The position numbers and the translations under genes are program-made. Shown in pieces: positions 30,934-40,139 of a stretch of DNA of 64,000 nucleotides (its first letter is position 1; every line of letters begins with the position of its first letter). Location: NCBI GenBank assembly GCA_016871715.1, contig VHCO01000012.1:1-64000 (forward strand). The letters run 5' to 3'. The notes under the pieces were generated by a model, which did not search any database, was not told the DNA's origin, and saw only the letters and a program-made list of their open reading frames with translations. The stretch is from Verrucomicrobiota bacterium. Lineage in GTDB: Bacteria; Verrucomicrobiota; Verrucomicrobiia; Limisphaerales; J093.

Positions 30934-33249
30934 ATGAGCTCAGGTGCGGACCCAACCGGCCCACCCGCCGCCCATCCCCACCCGGTCCCTGCCCCGGCTC
31001 GACCGGCCGCAGGAGCTCGAGCGCGACCCTTTCTGGTGGCGCTTACGGGCAACCCGAACTGCGGCAAGACCACCCTGTTCAACGCCCTGACCGGGCTGCG
31101 GGCAAAGGTGGGCAACTACGCCGGCGTCACCGTCGAGCGCAAGGAGGGCCGCCTCCAAGGCGCCGGTGCGACGTCGCCCATCACGCTGCTGGACCTGCCG
31201 GGAACCTACAGCGTGAGCCCGCAGTCGCTCGACGAACAGATCGCGCGCGACGTGCTCCTCGGGCGCCTGGCCGAGGTGGCGCCGCCTGATTTGGTGGTTG
31301 TGGTGGTGGATGCCTCGAACCTCGAACGCAACCTGTACTACGCCACCCAGGTCATCGAGTTGGGCCATCCCACCGTGTTGGCGCTGAACATGCTCGATGT
31401 GGCCGAGGAGAACGGTCATGTCGTGGATGCCGACCAACTCGCCGCCGAGCTTGGCGTGGCCGTCTTTCCCATGATCGCCAGCACGCGCCAGGGGATCGCG
31501 CCCCTGCGCGAGCGGATCGTTGCCTGGGCCGCTCACCCTCCCCTGGCCCCGCCGGTCCAACGCACCGTCAGGCACTGGCCGCCCCCAGTCGACGCCGAAC
31601 TCCAGGCGCTCGAGGCGCTGCTGCCCGACCGGGCAAACCGCCCCGGCGCGCTGCGCGCCACCGAGGCGCTCCTGGCGTTGACCGACGAGAAGGAACTGGA
31701 CCGATACGCCGCTTGCTATCCGCTGGAGCTCCAGAGGCGTGTCCCCGCCGCCCGCCAGCGCCTCGATGCCGCCGGGATCGACTGGCGCAGCGTCGCCATC
31801 GAGGCGCGCTACGAACGCGTGGCGGCCCTCGCCGGCCGGGTCCTCACAGAGTCGGGTCAGCCGGGCGAGACCTTCAGCGACCGGCTGGACCGTGCGTTGA
31901 CGCACAAGGTCTGGGGCGTGTTGCTGTTCGTGGTGCTGATGGCCTTCATGTTCCAGAGCATCTTCACCTTCGCCCAGCTCCCCATGAACGCCCTCGAAGG
32001 GGGCGTCGCTTGGCTCGGCCACCAGGTCGGCCGCTGGCTGCCCTCCGGCGACCTGCGCAGCCTGCTCGTCGACGGCGCCATCGCGGGCGTGGGCGCGGTC
32101 GTGGTCTTCCTGCCGCAGATCTGTCTGTTGTTTCTGTTCATCGGTCTGCTCGAGGACACCGGCTACATGGCGAGGGCTGCCTTTCTCATGGACCGCCTGA
32201 TGAGCAAGGTGGGCCTGCATGGCAAGAGCTTCATCCCGCTGCTGAGTTCCTTCGCCTGCGCCATTCCCGGCATCATGGCCACTCGCACCATCGAAACCCC
32301 AAAGGACCGCCTGGTCACCATCCTGGTGGCGCCCCTGATGAGCTGTTCAGCCCGCCTGCCGGTCTACACCCTCCTCATCGCCGCCTGCATCCCGGAACGG
32401 CGTGTGCTGGGCTTCCTCAAGCTCACCGGCCTCACCATGCTGGGGATGTACTTGTTAGGCATCGCGCTCGCGCTCGGGATGGCTTGGGTGTTCAAGAAGA
32501 CCCTGCTCCGCGGCCACGCGCCGATGCTGATCATGGAGCTGCCGCCCTACAAGCGGCCGGTCCTGCGTGTGGTGCTCCGACACATGTGGGACCGTGCGAA
32601 ACTCTTCCTGCGCCGAGCGGGCACGGTCATCCTGGGCATCAACATCCTCCTCTGGTTTCTGGCCACCTACCCGCGCAGCGCAAGCCTCGAGGAGCAATTC
32701 GCCGCCCGCCGTGCCGCCATCGACCAGTCCTCCGCCCTCACGACGGCGCCCGACGCCGTCTTGGTCCAGCAACGGGCCGCGCTGGACCAGGAAGAGGCCG
32801 GTGCGAGACTCCGCTACAGCTTCGCCGGCAGGCTCGGCCAGCTCCTCGAACCCGCCATCCGGCCGCTCGGCTTCGATTGGAAGATCGGCATCGGGTTGGT
32901 CACTTCGTTCGCCGCGCGGGAAGTCTTTGTCAGCACCATGTCGGTCGTCTACAACCTCGGCGCGGGGGGCGAGGGCGAGGGGGCCGAGGCTGACGCCCCG
33001 GGCACCTTGGCACAGACGCTCCGCCAGCAAACGCGCGCGGACGGTACCCCGCTCTACACCACCCTCACCGGGCTCACCTTGATGGTCTTCTACGTGCTCG
33101 CTTTGCAGTGTGTGAGCACCGTCGCCGTGGTCCGGCGCGAGACCAATGCCTGGAAGTGGCCTCTCTTCCAGTGGGCCTACATGAGCGGTCTAGCCTGGCT
33201 GCTCGCCTTCCTCACCTACCAAGGCGGCCTACTCCTGGGATTCCGCTGA
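30934..33249 (+). CDS. feoB: Ferrous iron transport protein B
   Basis: G1 GNPNCGKTTLFNALTG; LLDLPGTYS; GFSCAIPG-like SFACAIPGIMATRTI; C-terminal membrane domain. Confidence 0.97.
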   Translation: MSSGADPTGPPAAHPHPVPAPARPAAGARARPFLVALTGNPNCGKTTLFNALTGLRAKVGNYAGVTVERKEGRLQGAGATSPITLLDLPGTYSVSPQSLDEQIARDVLLGRLAEVAPPDLVVVVVDASNLERNLYYATQVIELGHPTVLALNMLDVAEENGHVVDADQLAAELGVAVFPMIASTRQGIAPLRERIVAWAAHPPLAPPVQRTVRHWPPPVDAELQALEALLPDRANRPGALRATEALLALTDEKELDRYAACYPLELQRRVPAARQRLDAAGIDWRSVAIEARYERVAALAGRVLTESGQPGETFSDRLDRALTHKVWGVLLFVVLMAFMFQSIFTFAQLPMNALEGGVAWLGHQVGRWLPSGDLRSLLVDGAIAGVGAVVVFLPQICLLFLFIGLLEDTGYMARAAFLMDRLMSKVGLHGKSFIPLLSSFACAIPGIMATRTIETPKDRLVTILVAPLMSCSARLPVYTLLIAACIPERRVLGFLKLTGLTMLGMYLLGIALALGMAWVFKKTLLRGHAPMLIMELPPYKRPVLRVVLRHMWDRAKLFLRRAGTVILGINILLWFLATYPRSASLEEQFAARRAAIDQSSALTTAPDAVLVQQRAALDQEEAGARLRYSFAGRLGQLLEPAIRPLGFDWKIGIGLVTSFAAREVFVSTMSVVYNLGAGGEGEGAEADAPGTLAQTLRQQTRADGTPLYTTLTGLTLMVFYVLALQCVSTVAVVRRETNAWKWPLFQWAYMSGLAWLLAFLTYQGGLLLGFR

Positions 33250-33395
33250 ACCTTAGTGGGTCGTTAGTGGGTCGTTTGGGGGCCTTGGGCGCCGGGGCGC
33301 CAGGAACCTCAGACGCAGCAAGCCAACGACTTGCCCGTTAGGGCGACCTGCCGGCTTTGGCGTGCTTCCCGGATGTTGCTTGCAGCAAATTCTGT

Positions 33396-33824
33396 CAGGC
33401 AAAAAGACATTGACACAGCTTGAACCGTGGACTGGGCGGTCTGCGGGGGGGCGTTGGTGCCGCACCGAGCGGCTTGCGCAGGGTAACCAGGATGTAGCCA
33501 ATCGCCAGGCACAAAGACGTTGACACGGGTGAAGCAGGGAGGGGTCGGGGGCTGCGAGCTTCGGTTGGTCGGGTTGGTGGGGCGGTTGGCGGGCGGTGCC
33601 GGTCTGTGTCAGGGGTCAGGGTGGTCCTCTTGAGTTGGCGGTATGCTTCCTGCACCCTGCACGATGCACTCCGCTCCGCACTCCGCACTCCGCTCCGCAC
33701 TGCACTCTCGGTCCGGTCCGGGGGGATGGGGCGGAGCGTCTGGGCGAGGGGCAGACCGAAAGAGGGGATGGTGACTCTATCCTACACAATTCTTACTATT
33801 GGCCAGGCAGAAAAACGTTGACAT
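33396..33824. repeat. Three dispersed copies of a 21-bp direct repeat CAGGCAnAAAGACGTTGACAC
   Basis: 33396-33416 caggcaaaaagacattgacac; 33506-33526 caggcacaaagacgttgacac; 33804-33824 caggcagaaaaacgttgacat. Confidence 0.8.
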
Positions 33825-34151
33825 GGCATGGACGGCGAATTGGGTGGCCGGGAGATGCGGGGGACGGGTGGCCGGGGGAAGGCGGATGTGCAAGCATCGA
33901 ACGGGGGAGGGCGGAGCGGCAGCGGCAGGCAGGGATATGATGGATACGATAGGAGACCGGCCGAGGTTGGGGCAGCGGCGCAGCGGACGTGGAGTGGTGG
34001 AGTGGAGGGGGAGCGGGCGAGACGCGGGTGTCCAGGAGGTATCGCCGACGCTTGGAGGTGGCAGGTGCCCTGGCGCTGGCGCGAGGACGGGCCGTGGGCC
34101 TTCGGTGTGCATTGGTCAGCGCGAACCGCTGGCGCGGCGTGGGCCGTTGTT

Positions 34152-35054
34152 TTACCGCATGCGACGGAAGGCGTCCGGCGACAGACCGAAGGCGGCCTTG
34201 AAGGTGCGGGAGAAGTGGAAGGCGTCGCCAAAGCCAATTCGTGCGGCGACCTGCTTGACCAGTGCGTCTGGGGACCTGAGCAGGTCGGCAGCGGCGTTCA
34301 TCTTCAGCCGCAGCAAATACTGGTAAGGGCTTTGGTGATCGTATCGCCGGAACAGACGGCAGAGATAAGCAGGGTGGGCACGACATTCCCCGGCGAGTTG
34401 GTCGAGCGTGCGGAGGCGCAGAAAATGCCGCTGCGCGTGGTCGCGGCAGTGCTGGTAGGTCGTGAAGGCGCGCGACTCCTTGGCTTCGACCGGCGAGCGG
34501 GCGGCGGCAATTTTCAGCAGCAGGCATTCGAGCAGGCGCCCGCAAAGCTCGGCGCTCTGCCGGGTTCCCGTGGTCCCGCTGGCGATCAATTCGTCAAAGA
34601 TCCCCTGGACCTCGTGCGGCGGGAAGATGTGCGCAATCCGACCCGGGGACAGCCGAGCATTTTGCAGAAGCTTCAGCGCCCGGGTGCCGGTGAAGTCCAC
34701 GAAGTACTTGACCATGGGGTCGGAGGGCTCGGATCGGATGCCGTGGTGCACGCCTGGGCCGTAAGAAAACAGGCGGCCTGGAAGCAGTGGATGTCGTTGC
34801 CGCCCAAAGGCTAGGGTCCCACGACCGCGCACAACGTATTCCACCGAGTAAAACGGGAACGTGTCGCGGTGGATTTCGTAGCTGGGGTTACAGCTCTCGA
34901 CCCCACCGCAGACCACGGCCAGCGGTTGGCGCCTGGGCGGATTGAGGTTCAAGTAGAAGCGCCGCGCCGCGGCGACTTCAGTGGAGAAGAACTCTGGGGC
35001 GGCGCCCGAGTCGAGGTCGGGTGGGGGTGGGTGGCCGGGGAGGCGCCGGTTCAT
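34152..35054 (-). CDS. AraC-family transcriptional regulator
   Basis: LDQLAGECRAHPAYLCRLFRRYDHQSPYQYLLRLKMNAAADLL...VAARIGFGDAFHFSRTFKAAFGLSPDAFRRMR. Confidence 0.93.
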   Translation of the reverse strand: MNRRLPGHPPPPDLDSGAAPEFFSTEVAAARRFYLNLNPPRRQPLAVVCGGVESCNPSYEIHRDTFPFYSVEYVVRGRGTLAFGRQRHPLLPGRLFSYGPGVHHGIRSEPSDPMVKYFVDFTGTRALKLLQNARLSPGRIAHIFPPHEVQGIFDELIASGTTGTRQSAELCGRLLECLLLKIAAARSPVEAKESRAFTTYQHCRDHAQRHFLRLRTLDQLAGECRAHPAYLCRLFRRYDHQSPYQYLLRLKMNAAADLLRSPDALVKQVAARIGFGDAFHFSRTFKAAFGLSPDAFRRMR

Positions 35055-35199
35055 GAAAAGTCAAGAATCCTCATGCACGGGCCAACTCTAGGCATTCCCA
35101 GGTCTGAAAACAACCGGTTAAATGTGGGGAGTTGACACGGTGAGTCGATGAAGAGGACCAGGCTGGGCGAGCGCTGGAACCGAGAACCGGAAGACCGCT

Positions 35200-36249
35200 A
35201 TGCATGAACAGAAACGAGTCGTGGAGAAGGACCCCCCGCTGAAGAAGGACGACCCGATCGTCATCACGGGGGCGGGTGGTTTCATTGGCGGCAACCTGGC
35301 GTTGTACTTCAAGAAGCGGGGCTTTACGCGCCTACGCGCCGTGGACAAGAAACCGCTCTACGAATGGTATTTGCATGTGCCGGGCGTGGAGAACCTGTGC
35401 CTGGACGTGAGCCGGGAGGACACCTGCCAGCGCGTTTGCGAGGGCGCGGTGGAAGTCTACAACCTGGCGGCCGACATGGGCGGCATGGGTTTCATCGAGC
35501 GTTTTCGCATCGAGTGCCTGCGCTCGATCCTGATCAATACGCACCTGATCGAGGCGGCGTGTCGGGCTGGAGCGCGCCGGTACTTCTTCTCGAGTTCGGC
35601 CTGCGCCTACAACACGCTGCTCCAGCAGGATCCGAAGGTGCGGGCGCTCAAGGAATCGGACGCCTACCCGGCGATGGCGGAACGCGGCTACGGCTGGGAG
35701 AAGCTCATGAGCGAGATGTTCTGCGAGGAGTATTGGCACGAGCGCGGCCTGAAGACGTTCATTGCCCGCTTCCACAATGTTTACGGCCCGCATGGGACGT
35801 GGGACGGGGGTCGCGAGAAAGCGCCTGCCGCGATGTGTCGCAAGGTGATCGAGGGCATCGACCGGAACGATCTGGCGATCAACATCTGGGGCAACGGCGA
35901 GCAGACGCGCAGCTTCATGTACATCGACGACTGCGTGAAGGGCATCGACCGGATCATGCACTGCGACGACCTGATTGCCACGCCGATCAATCTGGGCTCG
36001 AGCGAGATGGTCTCGATCAACACGCTGGTCAGCAAGGTGGAGAAGATCGCGGGTGTGCGGTTGAAGCGCACCTATGATTTGAACGCCCCGCAGGGCGTGG
36101 CCGGACGCAACTCGGATAACACGTTCATCAAGCAGGTTCTGCAGTGGGAGCCGAACACCTCGCTCGATCGGGGTTTGGCGGCGACCTACAAATGGATCAA
36201 GGGACAATACGACAAGCGCAAGCGTGGGCATCGGGTGGGGGTGGGTTAA
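35200..36249 (+). CDS. NAD-dependent epimerase, GDP-mannose 3,5-epimerase-like
   Basis: IVITGAGGFIGGNLALYF; NLAADMGGMGFIERF; FFSSSACAYN; YGWEKLMSE; FHNVYGPHGTWDGGREKAPAA. Confidence 0.87.
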   Translation: MHEQKRVVEKDPPLKKDDPIVITGAGGFIGGNLALYFKKRGFTRLRAVDKKPLYEWYLHVPGVENLCLDVSREDTCQRVCEGAVEVYNLAADMGGMGFIERFRIECLRSILINTHLIEAACRAGARRYFFSSSACAYNTLLQQDPKVRALKESDAYPAMAERGYGWEKLMSEMFCEEYWHERGLKTFIARFHNVYGPHGTWDGGREKAPAAMCRKVIEGIDRNDLAINIWGNGEQTRSFMYIDDCVKGIDRIMHCDDLIATPINLGSSEMVSINTLVSKVEKIAGVRLKRTYDLNAPQGVAGRNSDNTFIKQVLQWEPNTSLDRGLAATYKWIKGQYDKRKRGHRVGVG

Positions 36250-37063
36250 ACCGGGGAAGGACGCCGTGAAGCAGCCGGATTCTGTGGAGCGGGCGCTGGG
36301 GTACATCCCCAACCGCCTGCAACTGGCGGGCGGTTGGATCGACCAGCCGTTCGTCTCGAGGCACAACCCCAAGCCGCCCGGTTCGATGGTGGTGGTGCAG
36401 ATCGAGCCGAACTTTCGGCCCATGGATCGCTCGGGCATCGCCAGTGGCACGCGGGCCGTCGCAGCCCGACTCTGGAAGCGCCGGTTGCCGAATCGTCCCC
36501 GCGACGAGCTGGTGCGCGAGCTCTATCACGCCGAGAACCGGGGGAAAGCGGAGCCCAGCGGGTCCCAGGACATGATCGGGTTGATCTATCCCGGGGTGAA
36601 CCGGTTGGATTACGACTACCGCGTCGAGGGGGGCGTTTTTCCTGCGCACATCGAATCGTGCAACCGCCTGGAGGTGGCGCGCTGGCTCGAGCGGTCGCTG
36701 CATCTGCTGGCGGTTGAACCGCGGCCGGCGGGCTATCATCCGCTCGCCGAGCAGCGCCTCGAGCCGAGGTGGGTGGCGCGTCTGGGGCAATCGGGCAAGG
36801 ACTGCTACGAGGCCATTTGCTGGCGCGACCTCGAGGGGCTGGGCGCGTCGCTCAATCGGAACATGAAGTGTTGGGAGACGCTGCTCCCGCTGACAGTCCG
36901 GCACCCACTCATCCAGGTGGATTTGCTGGGTCTCTTGCAGGCCTATCAGAAGCGTTACGCTGGAGCGATGTACTCCGGTTGCGGCGGCGGCTACCTGATC
37001 GTGGTCGCCGACGAACCGGTCCCCGGGGCATTCAAGGTCAAGGTCCGGGTTGCTTCCGCATGA
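36224..37063 (+). CDS. GHMP kinase-like protein (start uncertain)
   Basis: YIPNRLQLAGGWIDQPFVS; C-terminal YSGCGGGYLIVVADEPVPGAFKVKV. Confidence 0.55.
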   Translation: MGIGWGWVKPGKDAVKQPDSVERALGYIPNRLQLAGGWIDQPFVSRHNPKPPGSMVVVQIEPNFRPMDRSGIASGTRAVAARLWKRRLPNRPRDELVRELYHAENRGKAEPSGSQDMIGLIYPGVNRLDYDYRVEGGVFPAHIESCNRLEVARWLERSLHLLAVEPRPAGYHPLAEQRLEPRWVARLGQSGKDCYEAICWRDLEGLGASLNRNMKCWETLLPLTVRHPLIQVDLLGLLQAYQKRYAGAMYSGCGGGYLIVVADEPVPGAFKVKVRVASA

Positions 37064-37075
37064 CCTCAGTGACTC

Positions 37076-37663
37076 ATGAGTATGGCAAGGGAATCCGCTG
37101 AGCTGAGCGCGTGGGCAACGCTCGATCGACGCGCGGTCTACGAGGCGCCTCCGTTTGTGCGATTGAGCGTGGAACGCGTGCGCCTCCCCGACGGCAGGGT
37201 GATCGAGGACTATCATCGGATCGTAAAGCCGGACTACGCGCTGGTGGTTCCCCAACGAGCGGACGGACGCATCTTGCTGGTGCGGCAATACAAGCATGGG
37301 GTGGGGGCGGTCGGCTTGTATCCGCCGGGCGGGTACGTTGCGCCAGGGGAATCGCCGTTGCAGGCCGCGCAGCGCGAGTTGCTGGAGGAGACCGGCCATG
37401 TGGCCGGGCGTTGGCGCAGCCTGGGCGCTTATACGGCGGATGCCAACCATGGGTGCGGCCGCGCACACTTCTTTGCGGCGGAAGAGCTGCGATGCGCGGA
37501 CACTCCCCGCTCGGGGGACTTGGAAGCGATGGAGCTGGTCTTCCTGACGCCGCAGGGATTGCTCGAGGCCATGACTCGCGGCGAGATCAACGCCCTGGGC
37601 GCGGCGACCGGTCTAGCGTTAGCGCTGTTGCCTGGCTTTTCCATTTCGCCAGAAAACCGATGA
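37076..37663 (+). CDS. Nudix hydrolase
   Basis: Nudix box GGYVAPGESPLQAAQRELLEETGHVAG. Confidence 0.93.
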   Translation: MSMARESAELSAWATLDRRAVYEAPPFVRLSVERVRLPDGRVIEDYHRIVKPDYALVVPQRADGRILLVRQYKHGVGAVGLYPPGGYVAPGESPLQAAQRELLEETGHVAGRWRSLGAYTADANHGCGRAHFFAAEELRCADTPRSGDLEAMELVFLTPQGLLEAMTRGEINALGAATGLALALLPGFSISPENR

Positions 37664-37687
37664 CACACCCGGACTACCAACTAACCT

Positions 37688-39246
37688 ATGAACAAACTCG
37701 CTTCTCGCATCCGCGAGCTGTCGGCAACGCTTGGTGCTTTGGCGGGATTCGCCGCCCTGGCGGGCGACTGGCCCATCGCCCCAGGCCCCTTCGAGCCTAC
37801 CATGGATTCGCTCACGAACTACGCCTGCCCGGAGTGGTTTCGGGACGCCAAGTTCGGCATTTGGTCGCACTGGGGACCCCAGTCGGTGCCGATGGCCGGC
37901 GATTGGTATGCGAAGCACATGTACGTGGAGAGCAACCCGCGCGGCCAATACCGACATCACCTCGAGAACTACGGCCACCCGTCCACCAACGGCTGGAAGG
38001 ACATCATCCCGCTTTGGAAGGCGGAGAAGTGGGATCCCCAACGGCTCATGCGTCTCTACCGTCAGGCTGGTGCGAAGTATTTCGTCAGCATGGCGTCGCA
38101 CCACGACAACTTCTCGCTCTGGAACGACCCGTTCCACCGCTGGAACACGTGGCCATGGGGCCGCGCCGCGACGTGGTTGGGGACTGGCAGAAGGCGGCCA
38201 AGCAACAGGGGCTGAAATTCGGCGTGTCCGAGCACCTCGGGGCGAGTTTCACCTGGTGGCAGCCGAACAAAGGCAGCGATACCAACGGGCCGCTCGCCGG
38301 CGTGCCCTACGACGGGGCGGATGCGCAGTGGCAGGATCTCTACCACTGGCCTGCGGCGCCGGGCGACGCCGCCTGGTACAGCACCGATGCGCGTTGGCAC
38401 CAGCAATGGTACAAGCGGATCAAGGGGCTGGTGGATCAATACCGGCCGGACCAGCTCTATTCCGACGGCGCTCTGCCCTTTGGCGAAGTGGGGCGCTCGC
38501 TGGTGGCCCACTACTACAACGCCAACCAGGCCGCGCACGGGGGAAAGCTCGAGGCGCTCTACTGCCTGAAGGACTGGCGGACGCGAGCCGGGCATGGCGA
38601 CTACGTGGAGGGCATTGGCGTGCAAGACGTCGAGCGGGGCGGCCTTGCCGACATCAAGCCGGCGCCCTGGCAGACGGACACGTCGATCGGCGACTGGTTC
38701 TACAACCAGAACTGGAAAGCCAAGGACACCGGCACGATGTATCGGTCGCCCAAGTGGGTGATCCAGACGTTGGTGGATGTCGTCAGCAAGAACGGCAACA
38801 TGCTGCTCAACGTGGTGCAGCGCCCCGACGGCTCGCTCGATCCTCAAGTCGAACAACTGCTCGCGGAGGTCGGCGCGTGGATGAAGATCAATGGGGAGGC
38901 GATCTTCAAGACGCGCCCGTGGTTGACCTCGGGCGAGGGTGCCACCCAGACTGAAAGCGGCCATTTCAAGGAAGACTTCGCGTTCAGCGCGCAAGATGTC
39001 CGCTTCACCCGGTCGAAGGATGGCAAGACCGTCTATGCGATCCTGCTGGGCTGGCCGGGAGACGGCGCGACGATCACGATCCGCTCGCTGGCCGAGGGCA
39101 AAGGTCCGCAAGCGATTCGCTCGGTCAAATTGCTCGGTAGCCCGGGGAATCTGAGGTGGAGTCGGCAGGCGGAGGGGTTGACGGTGACGTTGCCGGCCAC
39201 GGCACCGTGCCCGCCCGCCGTAGCGCTCAAGCTGGCCGCCCGATGA
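37688..39246 (+). pseudogene. Alpha-L-fucosidase (GH29-like) split by a -1 frameshift near 38152
   Basis: Frame 1 CPEWFRDAKFGIWSHWGPQSVPMAGDWYAKHMY...WNDPFHRWNTW; continues in another frame as (A)MGPRRDVVGDWQKAAKQQGLKFGVSEHLGASFTW to 39246. Confidence 0.88.
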
Positions 39247-39795
39247 GTCTCCCGGGATCTCATGTGCTAAGGAAGCGCTCGGCGAGTTGGGGCGGGCCGC
39301 CGGGCCCCAGTTGGGGCTATCATTGGGCGGACTTGGACATCCTGCGCTCGCTCAACTTCCAGGTCTTCGGCGACGAACGCACCGCGTCATTCCTACGATC
39401 TGCTGATCGCCGATCAGGACCAGGCACGGAGGGACTGTGCCGCGCTCTCAGCCCGCTACCGCGCCACCCGCGAGCAGGTTGCCCCGGCGGATTACTACCG
39501 GTTCTATCCCGCGCTCGGCGGCACGAACCGATTCGATCGTTTTGGCCCTACGGTACCGGTGGCCGACGGTTTCGGCGCGCCATGCGCCACCGACGGGCTC
39601 GAATGGGACCTCAGCTTCTCGCCCAACGCGCCCAAGCGGCTCGAATCGAAGCGATCCCAAAGAACTGACGCCATGAACTCCCAACTCACGAACATCGTCA
39701 GCATGTCGTTGATGGCCAGCGCCGTTTGGCTCGGCCTCTCGGGCTGCACCACCATGGGGTCCGATGCCGAAGATCTCACGCAAATGGAACTGTAG

Positions 39796-39973
39796 GTGGA
39801 CGCGGATGAGGCCGACGTCGGCCAGGTCAAGCAGGGCCAGGACGCCACCTTCACGGTGGACGCCGATCCCCTTCACGAAAGGTCTGAGCGACGGTCTCCA
39901 CACCGAGGTTGCCAGCGGCCAGGTCGAACCCGGCATGGAAGTGGTGATCGATGAAGCAACCGCCCCCCCATGA
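39796..39973 (+). pseudogene. Remnant of MacA-like RND/ABC periplasmic adaptor
   Basis: VDADEADVGQVKQGQDATFTVDADP, then frame change to FTKGLSDGLHTEVASGQVEPGMEVVIDEA*. Confidence 0.7.
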
Positions 39974-40125
39974 AGGCGACTGAAACCCAGCCCGACCACG
40001 GCACGCCGCTCATCGACTTGCGGCGAGTGACCAAGGTCTATGGCGCCGGCAGCGCGGTGATGCAGGCGTTGCGCGGCGTGGACCTGCGCATCCAGGCGTG
40101 GACTGAATACCGGTGGCTGGATTAA
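39970..40125 (+). pseudogene. 5' fragment of MacB-like ABC transporter ATPase, lost before Walker A
   Basis: TPLIDLRRVTKVYGAGSAVMQALRGVDLRIQA then WTEYRWLD*. Confidence 0.75.
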
Positions 40126-40139
40126 TGTCCCAAGGACCA

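Noticed and set aside
33396-33824. Three TTGACA boxes as ordinary sigma-70 promoters
   Set aside because: No convincing -10 hexamer at correct spacing; the conserved block extends 15 bp upstream of TTGACA, so kept as an unexplained repeat.
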